Part shown: positions 1 to 8,993 of the stretch, one piece after another
How the letters are laid out: every line of letters starts with the position of its first letter
Numbering within the stretch: the first letter of the stretch is position 1
DNA from: Aeriscardovia sp.
Lineage (GTDB): Bacteria; Actinomycetota; Actinomycetes; Actinomycetales; Bifidobacteriaceae
Length of the DNA: 64,000 nt
Assembly: GCA_017413255.1 (NCBI GenBank)
Contig: JAFPUC010000003.1
Coordinates: 33,190 to 97,189 of the forward strand
Direction: 5' to 3'
The notes under the pieces: generated by a model
Told to the model about the DNA's origin: nothing
Databases searched by the model: none
The model's input: the letters and a program-made list of their open reading frames with translations, nothing else
Position numbers and translations under genes: made by a program

Positions 1-126
1 TCAGCCTTATCTTTTCATACCTTAAGCCGGAAATTTTTTATTGTTACTTTTGGTTGTGAGAGGGTGGCTAGGGGCGCCCCAATTTTTTAAAAGCCTGAAG
101 AAGTTGTAAAAAAGTAAAATAAATAC

Positions 127-732
127 ATGATTTTAGGGTATGCGAGAGTTTCTACGGTCATGCAGGATCCCTCTCTTCAGCATGACAATCTGGCCAGAGC
201 AGGATGCGAAAGGATCTTTACCGACTACGGATCCGGGATGAATGCCGAGAGGCCCCAGCTTGTACGCATGCTGGATGTGGCCCGTTCCGGAGACACTATC
301 GTAGTCTGGAAGTTAGACAGGCTTGGGCGCAATATGAAGGAATTGGTGCGCCTTATCAATCTTTTTCAAGAGCGCGGGATTGGCTTTAGATCTCTTACTG
401 AGGCGATTGACACAAGCACTCCCGGAGGAATGCTGACTTATAACATTTTTGCTTCAATAGCCCAATTTGAGCACGATCTTTTGGTGGAGAGGACTACGGC
501 CGGAATGGCTGCGGCCAGGGCTAGAGGGCGCCATGGGGGAAGGCCTCACAAGCTTACCCGGGAAAATGAGGAAGAAATTTGCAGACTGTATTTGTCTAGG
601 ATGATGACGATAGATCAGATATCGAAGATATTTGGAGTATCGCGGGGGACAATCTACAAAGTTTTAAGGGCTAAAGGGGTTGTAGATTCTTCCCGTTTTC
701 CTCGTCAGATTGCAAAGCCTAAGCAACAATAG
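127..732 (+). CDS. Serine recombinase (resolvase/invertase)
   Basis: This 201-residue protein is a small serine recombinase of the resolvase/invertase type. The catalytic serine is Ser9 in YARVST, and the conserved segment KLDRLGRN lies at about residues 62-69. A helix-turn-helix fills roughly residues 140-185 (GRPHKL ... GVSRGTIYKVL). The length is normal for the family. Such enzymes cut and rejoin DNA at paired sites through a phosphoserine link, and serve to resolve transposon cointegrates or invert segments. It starts at an ATG shortly after an AT-rich stretch and stands alone. No paired res or inversion site was recognised nearby, although the four 23-bp repeats at 842-936 lie just downstream. 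The family assignment is secure; the substrate is unknown. Confidence 0.93.
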   Translation: MILGYARVSTVMQDPSLQHDNLARAGCERIFTDYGSGMNAERPQLVRMLDVARSGDTIVVWKLDRLGRNMKELVRLINLFQERGIGFRSLTEAIDTSTPGGMLTYNIFASIAQFEHDLLVERTTAGMAAARARGRHGGRPHKLTRENEEEICRLYLSRMMTIDQISKIFGVSRGTIYKVLRAKGVVDSSRFPRQIAKPKQQ

Positions 733-841
733 CGGCAATGAAAGTACAAAGATTTTTATAGGCTAATTGCGCATTTTTGGGTGTGGAACTGGCTGTGCGG
801 GGCTAAGGATCTAGCCGGAAGTTTGGATTTGTTTAAGTTAT

Positions 842-940
842 TTTCTCAAGTTGCGGATTAAATCTTTCTCAAGTTGCGGATTAAATCTTTCTCAAGTTGC
901 GGATTAAATCTTTCTCAAGTTGCGGATTAAATCTTTCAAG
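842..940 (+). repeat. Four tandem 23-bp repeats upstream of ATPase gene
   Basis: The unit CTCAAGTTGCGGATTAAAT plus TCTT starts at 845, 868, 891 and 914, an exact 23-bp period, with a partial fifth unit near 937. The array ends about 17 bases before the ATG of the DUF4143 ATPase at 957. The two close paralogues of that gene also have upstream repeats with a 23-bp period but a different sequence. That makes a gene-specific operator more likely than a chance tandem repeat. Confidence 0.9.
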
Positions 941-956
941 TGCAAAATTATAAACC

Positions 957-2243
957 ATGAAGACGACCCGCTATAAGCATAGAATTGTAGAAAAAACCAT
1001 TAAGGAATGCCTGCAGTATAAAGGGGCAATTTTGGTTGAAGGGGCCAAGTACTGTGGCAAGACCACTACTTGCGAGCAATTTGCCAAGAGCATATTAAAT
1101 ATGGGCAACACGGACAATCGTGAGCAGAATCTTCAACTAGTTGACATAAAGCCGAGCTTGCTTTTAAAGGGAGCAGTTCCGCGCTTGATAGATGAATGGC
1201 AAATTGCTCCCCGTATTTGGGATGAGGTGAGGTATGAAGTAGATCACCGTTCGGATTTTGGGCAATTTATTTTAACCGGATCTGCCGTCCCTGCCGATAA
1301 AAGCAAAATACTGCATACCGGAACAGGAAGATTTGCTTGGATAAAGATGCGGCCCATGAGCCTCTATGAATCAGGGGAATCTTCCGGAGAAATAAGTTTA
1401 AGCGATGTATTTTCCCGTGGGAAAGAGGGAGATTTTTTTGCAGAAAACAGAGTGGGGTTCAAGGATCTTGCATTTTTGGTTTGTCGTGGGGGATGGCCGG
1501 ATTCGCTTTACATCAGCGAAAAGTTTGCCATTCGTGGAGCTTTAGATTACGTAGATTCAATCGTTAAATCAGATATTATCCGCGTAGATAATGTAGCTCG
1601 CAATGAATCTATGACGAGGCAGCTGTTGCGTTGTCTGGCTAGGCACCAGGGCACCAGCGCTTCATTTTCTACAATTTCTAAAGATATTGCAGAATACGGG
1701 AAGATTACTATGAGCAGGGAAAGCGTTTCTTCCTATATGGATGCTTTGGATAAAATTTTTGTTACTGAAGATGCCCTTGCATGGAATCCTAATCTCCGTT
1801 CTAAATATGCCATTCGCACTTCCCCTACTCGCTATTTTACCGACCCTTCCGTCGCGGCCGCCGCTTTGGAAGTGGGCCCGGGTGATCTGATAAATGATGT
1901 AAGAACGTTCGGATTTCTTTTTGAAACCCTTTGCATTAGGGATTTAAGGGTTTATGCGCAGCCCTTAGATGGAACTGTATATCATTTTCGCACCGAGAAA
2001 GGCATGGAGTGCGATGCGGTAATCCACCTGAGAGATGGAAGATACGGGCTTGTAGAAATTAAACTTGGAGGAAGCGAGGCCATAGAGAATGCCGCTAAGA
2101 CCCTTAAAAATATAGCTTTGCAAATTGATACGGAGAAGATGAAGGAGCCTTCATTTTTGATGGTTTTAGTGGGAGAAGGACCTTATGCCTATAGGAGGCC
2201 CGATGGAGTGCTAGTGGTGCCGTTGGGAACTCTAAAGAACTGA
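957..2243 (+). CDS. DUF4143-type AAA ATPase, subfamily A
   Basis: This 428-residue protein belongs to the common family of AAA-like ATPases with a C-terminal DUF4143 domain. The Walker A loop is GAKYCGKTT at residues 29-37 and the Walker B-like motif is DEWQ at 79-82. The C-terminal part has a PD-(D/E)XK-like set: E351, D353 and the E367/K369 pair in VEIK. The cellular role of the family is not established. Many copies in one genome and strong variation between copies are typical. Two close paralogues are in this window, at 13761-15032 and 43043-44302. The ATG follows directly after four 23-bp repeats, which suggests control of its own transcription. The gene appears intact. Confidence 0.9.
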   Translation: MKTTRYKHRIVEKTIKECLQYKGAILVEGAKYCGKTTTCEQFAKSILNMGNTDNREQNLQLVDIKPSLLLKGAVPRLIDEWQIAPRIWDEVRYEVDHRSDFGQFILTGSAVPADKSKILHTGTGRFAWIKMRPMSLYESGESSGEISLSDVFSRGKEGDFFAENRVGFKDLAFLVCRGGWPDSLYISEKFAIRGALDYVDSIVKSDIIRVDNVARNESMTRQLLRCLARHQGTSASFSTISKDIAEYGKITMSRESVSSYMDALDKIFVTEDALAWNPNLRSKYAIRTSPTRYFTDPSVAAAALEVGPGDLINDVRTFGFLFETLCIRDLRVYAQPLDGTVYHFRTEKGMECDAVIHLRDGRYGLVEIKLGGSEAIENAAKTLKNIALQIDTEKMKEPSFLMVLVGEGPYAYRRPDGVLVVPLGTLKN

Positions 2244-2289
2244 GAGCTTTCTTTTATTGGTATTTAGGAGAATTTATTTGGTTTCATTC

Positions 2290-2325
2290 AATGAAAAAGC
2301 CCCGCCTTTTTAGCAGGGCAGGGCT
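2290..2325 (-). terminator. Rho-independent terminator for the 121-aa gene
   Basis: A 9-bp stem with one mismatch joins 2298-2306 (AGCCCCGCC) to 2317-2325 (GGCAGGGCT). Read on the minus strand it is followed by a run of five T. It lies about 30 bases past the stop of the minus-strand gene at 2356-2721. It may also act weakly on the ATPase transcript from the other side. Confidence 0.6.
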
Positions 2326-2355
2326 GATGGTTTTATATGTGTTCAGTTATATTGT

Positions 2356-2721
2356 CTATCTTTCCTCCAGTGGCCACTCCCAATAGATCTTCCCCATATC
2401 CACTGCCGCTCCTTCATCATCTAGCACTATGCTGCGTACATCCCATCTGAATGCATAGCCGCATTTAGAATCTCTTTGATTCAGATAGTCAGTAAATTCA
2501 TTTTGTGTAATTACAGTATTGGGCAGATCCAGTTCATTATATGGGATATTTGAAATTTTATTTTCACGAACCGGTATGCCGATGTCTTGTAGGGAAAGCG
2601 TGGCAAATTCAGATAATGAAAACTTCAACCAGTTATAGGCGGAAAGTTCTCTTATTTTAAATAGCCTTGCAATATCGGCCAGGTCGGAAAGATATCCTTT
2701 TAGTGTAACTTCAGCATCCAT
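2356..2721 (-). CDS. Small conserved protein (family Y)
   Basis: This 121-residue protein has no function I recognise. It is a paralogue of the 127-residue protein at 61723-62106. Both share an N-terminal (S/A)DL..IA segment, a tryptophan-containing helix, the IP or LPY patch near residue 60, and an acidic end with FEDEG or LDDEG, then MG and W. Having two diverged copies with a matching pattern of hydrophobic positions argues that both are real genes. The other copy sits in a run with family X and a methylase-like gene, so a defence-linked role is an inference. Convergent to the upstream ATPase and followed by its own terminator. Confidence 0.7.
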   Translation of the reverse strand: MDAEVTLKGYLSDLADIARLFKIRELSAYNWLKFSLSEFATLSLQDIGIPVRENKISNIPYNELDLPNTVITQNEFTDYLNQRDSKCGYAFRWDVRSIVLDDEGAAVDMGKIYWEWPLEER

Positions 2722-3277
2722 ATTTTTCCCTTCCAGGACTGTATCTGGGAAAATGCATTGGCAGTTCCCCTCTTTGCTAGCCCTTTACTTTGCATAATTA
2801 TCTTGTAGCTCTAATGGGCCGGGTGCGGAGAAAAGATCCCGCACTTTTTCCGTCAGAGTATAACCAGCATACGCTAGATTTTTTATCTATAAAAGTTTTG
2901 GTATAAAAAAATTCAATTTTAGTATTAAATAGACCCCGGTTTGATTCGCACTAAAAGAGGCGGAGAGGCAGACTTTGAATACAAAGAATGCGCCTCACAA
3001 TCTTGGCTTTGACCCCTTGATTATTTTGCAAGTTAGTCCTTTTAAAAAAAATCTTTTACAGTTCCTGCTGAGAAAATCCGGACTTTACTTCCCGTCTCAG
3101 TTACCAGTTCTTTGGGGGATGCTTATTCTTGCTTTCTCATTAAAATTTTCCAGAGTGCCTTTCTTTTTTGTTGTATCCCATATTTCTTTTCTCTCATTCT
3201 TGGAGAAAATAACCCTTGTCTTCTTTTTTGAGTAAAACCTGCTCATTATTTCTGATTACGATTCAGTCAATGGGATT
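2722..3277. other. Intergenic stretch, no convincing gene
   Basis: About 550 bases between two leftward genes. A plus-strand frame at 2975-3235 starts with TTG and encodes a hydrophobic run of Phe, Leu and Ser. I consider it chance, as it has no homologue in the window and no clear ribosome-binding site. The right side must hold the 3' end signals of the methylase gene; no clean hairpin was seen. Confidence 0.5.
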
Positions 3278-4945
3278 TTATTCATTGCGTCTGCTTTCTC
3301 CAAAAAAATTATTGGCATGTATTTTATTAAAGACGCTGCTAGTCTGCCCCGTTGTGCCTAGTAGCTGAAAAATTTTATTATTTATCAACTCTCTATATTC
3401 TTTTGGAAACTTAATATTTTCCTGTTTTGCACCTGCATTCACTTTTGTTGAGACGTAATCTTTCTCCTTATTTATCATTTCTATTGCTATTTTTTTGAAT
3501 TCTTCCTTCTCATAGTCGCTTACAAGGTTGTAAGGTAAAGGCAGATCTTTTAATAAATTGGCGGGATAGGTTATGCCTCCGTCAAATATTCTCCACCACC
3601 AGTAGGCAAAACTGGAATTTATGAAGCAATATATGAAATAGAATTCATATTCTCCGCTTATGTTCAGGGTAATGATTCCGCCTCGATTTAATTTTCCATG
3701 TGAAGCGGTCGTGTTGTATCTGCATGTATTTGGAACATTGATTTGGTAATTTGTCTTATTTTGAGATAAAAAGTCCCTTAGGGTGTAAGCGGAATCTTTT
3801 GTCCATTTGCCGTATAGATCCTGCATATCTTTGGGTATCTTTTTAAATTCCCTGTTGGTTTTGCCGGTAACCTGCCTCTCGCTTCCTATTTCTTCCTCCA
3901 ATATGCTTGGTTGCAAAAGTTTTTCTCTTTCCTTATTTTTGAATCTAATCAAAGGGGAAATTTTAAAGCCCTTTAATTCATTAGATTTATTGAAGACAGT
4001 TATGGCAGCCCTGACTGAGTTTGCCGTATTGGTGTTGAAGATTCCCTGTTTTCTGCTGCAAAAAATATTTCCCGGAACATTGTCGAACGAAACTATAAAT
4101 CCATTTCCTATGTCGCACATTTCCTTCCTCAGCGAATAGAACTTCTTTCCGGAAATAAAGCTAAAGGGAGTAATAATGACAGCCGATCTGCTTTGAATAA
4201 ATATTTTTTCCATGAATGCCGCATACCATTCACGTGAGTCACATAATACGTTTGTCAGATTCCAATCATCTCCAAATTCCTTTATTGCGGCATAAGGGGG
4301 ATTGGAAATGGTTTTACAATTTTTGGGAAGCGTAACGTCCTTATTCAAAAAATCGCAATGTATGGCGTGAATTTTATCGTTTAGGTTTTTTCCGTACTTT
4401 GCCAGTAAAGATGTTTTGCATATTTTTAAAGCGGTTTTGTCGTAATCGTAGAGGTAAATTCGGCCTTCTTCCAGCAGGTTTTTGGCATTTTCCTGGCCAA
4501 TGTAGTCAAGGTAATTTAAAATTAGGGCCCCTGTCCCGCATGCTACATCGCAGACGTTGTATCCCTCCCCCTCGTCCAGCCATTTGCTCATTACAGTGGC
4601 AACATCTTTTGGGGTATAGTACTGCCCATTATTTTTTTTCTTAAATTTATCAGAGGCTGCCAGACCCGCTTCGTACATTTCTCCAAGATTTTTTACGTTT
4701 AATTGCCCGGATTCTCCGTTATTTAGGACGTAGTCGCATATATCGTCCCATGTTTTGGACAGTCCCCTATTTTCAATGCTCGCTATGTATTCTTCCATGC
4801 AATCTAAGGAATTGTAATTTACTTTATCGATATTTGATTCAGGGTGATGTTCATTTTGGATTTCTGAATTTTTTGCCGGACAATCCCCATCTTCTTTTTT
4901 TACCGGAGCATTTTTTTCTAGAGCTTGCCATAAATCCGGTTGCAT
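3278..4945 (-). CDS. N6-adenine DNA methyltransferase (Eco57I/type I-like)
   Basis: This 555-residue protein is a gamma-class adenine methylase. GQYYTP lies at residues 107-112, the SAM-binding motif DVACGTG at 133-139 and the catalytic NPPY at 215-218. The remaining 300 residues are probably the target-recognition part, with conserved aromatic segments such as FAYWWW near residue 460. No nuclease motif is visible, so it is a methylase rather than a single-chain Type IIG enzyme. It is divergent from the M.HinfI-like gene on its left-hand promoter side, 260 bases apart. No cognate restriction gene was found next to it, so it may be solitary or the modification half of a lost system. Confidence 0.88.
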   Translation of the reverse strand: MQPDLWQALEKNAPVKKEDGDCPAKNSEIQNEHHPESNIDKVNYNSLDCMEEYIASIENRGLSKTWDDICDYVLNNGESGQLNVKNLGEMYEAGLAASDKFKKKNNGQYYTPKDVATVMSKWLDEGEGYNVCDVACGTGALILNYLDYIGQENAKNLLEEGRIYLYDYDKTALKICKTSLLAKYGKNLNDKIHAIHCDFLNKDVTLPKNCKTISNPPYAAIKEFGDDWNLTNVLCDSREWYAAFMEKIFIQSRSAVIITPFSFISGKKFYSLRKEMCDIGNGFIVSFDNVPGNIFCSRKQGIFNTNTANSVRAAITVFNKSNELKGFKISPLIRFKNKEREKLLQPSILEEEIGSERQVTGKTNREFKKIPKDMQDLYGKWTKDSAYTLRDFLSQNKTNYQINVPNTCRYNTTASHGKLNRGGIITLNISGEYEFYFIYCFINSSFAYWWWRIFDGGITYPANLLKDLPLPYNLVSDYEKEEFKKIAIEMINKEKDYVSTKVNAGAKQENIKFPKEYRELINNKIFQLLGTTGQTSSVFNKIHANNFFGESRRNE

Positions 4946-5206
4946 CTTTGCCTCTCCCCCACGATGTTTACTTAGATTTTAGCGATTGATTCATTAAAAA
5001 AGCCGCTGCCTTTTTCAAGAAAGGGTCCTGGGCGACGCTTCTGATTGCATGCCATTTTCCCGGGAAATTTTATTATTTGAAGTTCTGGAACCAGATTTTT
5101 GACTATTTTCATATCTTGTAAACTTCAGAGTTTTGGGAGTGGAAGGAGAGGGGAAAATGCTATAACTGTGGAGATAATATCTGCACACAGACCGTTGGAG
5201 ACCATA

Positions 5207-6286
5207 TTGCTCGGGGATTTTGTAAACAGTGTAATAAATGAGGACTGCATTGAGGGAATGAAAAGGCTGCCGGATGAAAGCGTGGACTTGGTCTTCGCCG
5301 ATCCCCCTTACTTCATGCAAACAGGCGGAATACTGCAAAGGACTGACGGCACTAAATTTATGGGGGTGGATGATTTATGGGACAAGTTCAAAGACTATGC
5401 AGACTATGACGACTTTACAACTAAATGGCTTGCAGAGTGCAGGAGGGTAATGAAGAAGGATGCCTCTATTTGGGTTATGGGTTCTTTCCAAAACATATAT
5501 AGATTAGGATACATAATGCAGAATATGGGCTTTTGGATCTTAAATGACGTTATTTGGTCCAAGCCCAATGCCGTTCCAAATTTCCGAGGAACGAGGTTTC
5601 AAAATTCACATGAAACGCTATTGTGGTGCACAAAGAGCAAAGATTGCAGATATACCTTTAACTATAAGACGATGAAATTTTTGAATGGCGGAAAACAGGA
5701 AAAAAGCGTTTGGAATATAGGGATATGTGTGGGAGGGGAGAGGTTAAGGGACAAAGAGGGAAGAAAGCTCCACTCTACTCAAAAGCCTGAAAAGTTGCTT
5801 TATAACGTAATTATTTCTTCATCAAAACCCGGAGATTTGATTCTTGATCCCTTTTTCGGAACCGGGACAACGGGTGCAGTGGCAAAAAAGACGGGAAGAA
5901 ATTATATAGGGTTCGAGTTGGATAAGACTTATACAGAGTATGCGCGTGAAAGATTAAGCAAAGTTAGACCCTCTTCTGACAGCGTGACGAGGCTGGGAAT
6001 GGAGACAAAGCCTCCGAGGGTGAGTATGCAAAAATTACTTGAATGCGCCTATATACGTCCAGGCCAAAAACTCTTTAGCAAAGACAGGGAAAGAGAGGTT
6101 GTAGTTACCCCTTCGGGGCACGTGTATGACGGGCAAGAAGAGCTGTCGATACATAAGATGTCTGCAAAATTATTGGGATTGGCCAACTATAACGGATGGG
6201 GCTATTTTTGGTTAGAAGGAGAAAACAAAGAGCTAGTTGCCTTGGATTCTTTAAGATACCGATATAAAGAAAAAGTTAAGCCTTAA
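5207..6286 (+). CDS. M.HinfI-like adenine methyltransferase (GANTC family)
   Basis: This protein matches the M.HinfI/CcrM family along its length. From the chosen start, DPPY is at residues 32-35 and the SAM motif DPFFGTGTTG begins at residue 214. A C-terminal RAMA domain follows (about 272-359) with the typical NGWGYFW and LDSLRYRY endings. M.HinfI begins a few residues before the equivalent of DFVNS. I therefore prefer the TTG at 5207, which has GGAG 7 bases upstream, over longer frames from 5099 or GTG 5168. The family methylates the adenine in GANTC, so that target is inferred. No HinfI-like nuclease is present. It could be a solitary modification gene. Confidence 0.9.
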   Translation: MLGDFVNSVINEDCIEGMKRLPDESVDLVFADPPYFMQTGGILQRTDGTKFMGVDDLWDKFKDYADYDDFTTKWLAECRRVMKKDASIWVMGSFQNIYRLGYIMQNMGFWILNDVIWSKPNAVPNFRGTRFQNSHETLLWCTKSKDCRYTFNYKTMKFLNGGKQEKSVWNIGICVGGERLRDKEGRKLHSTQKPEKLLYNVIISSSKPGDLILDPFFGTGTTGAVAKKTGRNYIGFELDKTYTEYARERLSKVRPSSDSVTRLGMETKPPRVSMQKLLECAYIRPGQKLFSKDREREVVVTPSGHVYDGQEELSIHKMSAKLLGLANYNGWGYFWLEGENKELVALDSLRYRYKEKVKP

Positions 6287-6445
6287 GCGGCGCCTGGCAT
6301 AGGAAAGGTTCTCATTGTTATCCCTTTTTGAAAAGTTCCGGCGGTAGATTATTTTATTGAGTTTATTTTAATTGAGACTGGATTTTACATGATATTGAAA
6401 AGTTATTGTTATTTAATTTTCTTTATTTTAGCAGTATAAAAAATT

Positions 6446-6469
6446 ATTTATACGTACGTACGTATAAAT
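6446..6469. promoter_or_regulatory. Perfect 24-bp TACG palindrome
   Basis: The 24 bases read the same on both strands, with core TATACGTACGTACGTATA. They lie about 120 bases upstream of the AlbA_2 gene at 6587. Related palindromes occur at about 8093, 13626, 50913 and 54939, three of them next to AlbA_2 genes or relics. It is likely a protein-binding site; the binding protein is unknown. Confidence 0.75.
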
Positions 6470-6548
6470 TTGACGAGTTCGATGCGGGTCTCGCATTTCT
6501 CCTTCCTCTTTCAGATTTTTAAATAGCATCCAATACGAGGATTAAACA

Positions 6549-6575
6549 TTTAGAGTAGATTTAGAGTAGATTTAG
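6549..6575 (+). promoter_or_regulatory. 11-bp direct repeats, likely operator
   Basis: The unit TTTAGAGTAGA is repeated twice exactly (6549-6559 and 6560-6570) with a partial third copy, ending 11 bases before the ATG at 6587. The same repeat, with one base changed (CTTAGAGTAGA), precedes the decayed paralogue on the minus strand at 36945-36966. Conservation in front of two paralogues supports a regulatory role. Confidence 0.75.
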
Positions 6576-6586
6576 ACATTGAAGGG

Positions 6587-7933
6587 ATGAAAGTGAATTT
6601 AGGAGATGAAAATGAAACTCAGGAGTTTAAAGAGTCTCTTTCACAGCTTGATAAGGGCCTTAAATCCTTATCTGCCATGTTAAACAGAGGGTATAAAGGC
6701 ACTGTGTACTTCGGAGTTAAAGATAACGGGGATATAAAAGGCCTTATGGGAGTAAACATCTCTAAGGCCAAAATGGATATCAGGCAAAGAGCGCAATCTT
6801 ATTTGTCACCTCAGGTCAAACTAGATATAGATGCTTTAAGTGACGGAGAAGGCAGACCATATATACGGGTTTACGCATATGGGGTGGATACGCCTTACTC
6901 TTACGATCGAAGGTATTATTTGAGGACTGCATCAGCTGATGACAATGTGGAACAGAATTTGCTAAGGAGAATGTTTAACCAAGGCGGAGACGCATTAAAA
7001 GAGATTCTCTCTGAAACCCAATCTTTAACTTTCAAAGGTACATTGGGTTATTTGGAAGAAAAAGGCATACATGCGAGAGATTCTGAGGATTTCTTCGATA
7101 GTTTCGGATTCTTTACGCATGAGCAAAAATATAACCTGCTGTCTTACCTCCTTTCAGATCAAAACCGCACTGTAATCACCTTGACCCGTTTTGCAGGCAG
7201 GAATAAGGACATTATGCGGGATCGGACTGCCTATACCGGTCAAAGCCTACTTAGAACCGTTAGCGATGTTTTAAATTTTTTAACGGTAATGCAGCTTCCA
7301 AAAAGGGTAGATCTGAGCGCGGGCACCAGACGTGAAAGTTCCCTGTTTGATTTGGGAGCTGTACGCGAAGCGTGGATCAATGCGTGTGTGCATAATACCT
7401 GGAGGGAATACATTCCTCCGGCTGTTCATATTTACAGTGATCGACTGGAAATAATTTCTTATGGCGGCCTTCCTTATAACCTTACACAATCTGAGTTTTA
7501 CAGGGGAATGAGCAAACCGGTAAATGCTCGCTTGTTTGAAATTTTTGTAACCTGCGGTTTGTCGGAACAGGGTCGCCCTGGGGTTCCTACAGTTATTTCA
7601 AGCTATGGCAAAAAGGCCTTCTCCTTAGAGGATAGCAGAAGGGTTGTTGTGACCATTCCCTTTAATTTTCTTCTTGAAGATGTTGGAAATTCAGCCTCTA
7701 ACGAGTCAAAATCTCTTTCTATAAGTGAAAGGGTAACTTTAATTCCCAGTCAAAGGAATGTGCTTTCATATTTGGTATCCCACCCACAAGCTCTTCTTCA
7801 AGATGTGGCCTTGGAGTGCGGGTTAAGCCTCGGGGAAGTCCGGAAGATAACAAGCCAAATGGAGAAGGTTGGAGCCTTGGAAAGGATAGGGGCAAAAAAT
7901 AAATCAACATGGATTGTAAAAGCTCAGTTATAG
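6587..7933 (+). CDS. AlbA_2 (Schlafen-like) ATP-binding/HTH regulator
   Basis: This 448-residue protein has an N-terminal AlbA_2 domain (about 10-125; EFKESL then VYFGVKDNGDIKG). A GHKL-type ATPase-like region follows near residues 255-330 (REAWINACVH, DRLEIISYGGLP), then a C-terminal winged helix at about 385-448. Members are often called transcriptional regulators or putative ATP-dependent helicases. Their physiological role is not settled. The gene stands alone, with two 11-bp repeats directly before its start and TACG palindromes on both sides. A decayed paralogue lies at 36022-36919 and a more distant intact one at 49281-50843. Autoregulation is inferred from the repeats. Confidence 0.88.
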   Translation: MKVNLGDENETQEFKESLSQLDKGLKSLSAMLNRGYKGTVYFGVKDNGDIKGLMGVNISKAKMDIRQRAQSYLSPQVKLDIDALSDGEGRPYIRVYAYGVDTPYSYDRRYYLRTASADDNVEQNLLRRMFNQGGDALKEILSETQSLTFKGTLGYLEEKGIHARDSEDFFDSFGFFTHEQKYNLLSYLLSDQNRTVITLTRFAGRNKDIMRDRTAYTGQSLLRTVSDVLNFLTVMQLPKRVDLSAGTRRESSLFDLGAVREAWINACVHNTWREYIPPAVHIYSDRLEIISYGGLPYNLTQSEFYRGMSKPVNARLFEIFVTCGLSEQGRPGVPTVISSYGKKAFSLEDSRRVVVTIPFNFLLEDVGNSASNESKSLSISERVTLIPSQRNVLSYLVSHPQALLQDVALECGLSLGEVRKITSQMEKVGALERIGAKNKSTWIVKAQL

Positions 7934-8601
7934 GTAAAGTGCGACTTTGCTTGTGGCCTTTATGGTGGCTATTATTGTTATCCTTCTTCGAGGGATTTTT
8001 ATCGTTTTACTTTGACAAATTTCCACTAACTTAGTTGCAATCCGTAACCAGGAGTTTTATTAAGACTTTTGGAGTTTATTTTTTGCTTTTAAATTTGTAC
8101 GTATGTACGTATAAATAATTATAAAGTAAATTTATGAATATTGAATGTTTATTGACATTGCATTGCACATTTTATTCTATAAATACTTTAGATAGGCGTA
8201 ATGGGTGAGAAATAGTTATAGAATAAAACATTGCATATTTAAAATCTCATGTCCTTAAATAATGAAGCGGGCCTAAGGCTTGTAGAGTTGAATGGAAAGA
8301 AATCTTTGTATGATTTCCTATCAGTATTATGTTTTTCATGCTGCTACAAGCTTTATCCGACTCTGAGTTTCTTTGTAATTTCTATTCCAATTTTTCAGTA
8401 TGACTATTAACTCTCATACACCTGTAAATTCGCTGTCATTTGTACCATGGGGAATCCCAGTGGTTTTCGCATAACCTTTTCGATATCTACTAGGGTGCTT
8501 TTCTTCCCCCACTTCTTGGCATTTAACACATTTGCTTTACGTTGCTTTCAGTACTTGTACAACTTTCTTTAGATTTTTAAGATACTTAGAATTCTGATTT
8601 T
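7934..8601. other. Intergenic stretch with a TACG palindrome
   Basis: At 8093-8116 lies TGTACGTATGTACGTATAAA, an imperfect copy of the TACG palindrome found upstream of the preceding gene. The rest is AT-rich and I see no open frame with recognisable content until the Fic relic. Confidence 0.6.
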
Positions 8602-8826
8602 TTACTTTATAAGTTTCAAGTAAGTTTCTAATGTCTCAATTTCTGAAGCTGTTACCATCTTTATGAGATTTATGTAATCGCCTTCATCTGCTTTTTGCAG
8701 GGCTGCATAATATTTTTTCCTCTCATCTTTTTTAATTACTACTGGGAGTAATCCATCTTTAATTAGAGACAGGTTCGTTACTAGCCTCGAAGTTCTCCCA
8801 TTCCCATCTACAAAAGGATAGAATCT
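8602..8826 (-). pseudogene. Fic family relic, C-terminal fragment
   Basis: Minus-strand translation gives about 74 residues ending at a TAA at 8602. It contains the Fic core as FYPFVDGNGRTSRL, where the catalytic histidine of HPFxDGNGR has become tyrosine. There is no start codon, and the N-terminal two thirds are missing. Fic enzymes usually transfer AMP to target proteins. This fragment cannot do so. The frame after the motif is clean (KKDERKKYYAALQKADEGDY), so decay is moderate. Confidence 0.85.
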
Positions 8827-8993
8827 TTAACCCTTATTTTATTTGAATGGCAGAATTCCTGATAGTAGGGGGGAAATTATGAATTAATATTTAAGATCAT
8901 TTTGTATATTCCTGCTTTTAAAATGAGTAATTCGTAAAAATATGAAGAAAAAATATAAGTAGTATCTAAAGATTTTTTACTCAGGTTTAGGTG

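Noticed and set aside
842..940. Four 23-bp direct repeats as a CRISPR array
   Set aside because: There are no spacers between units, no cas genes, and the repeats sit directly before an ATPase gene whose paralogues have similar-period repeats.
2975..3235. 86-aa plus-strand ORF
   Set aside because: TTG start without a ribosome-binding site, low-complexity hydrophobic product rich in Phe, no relative in the window.
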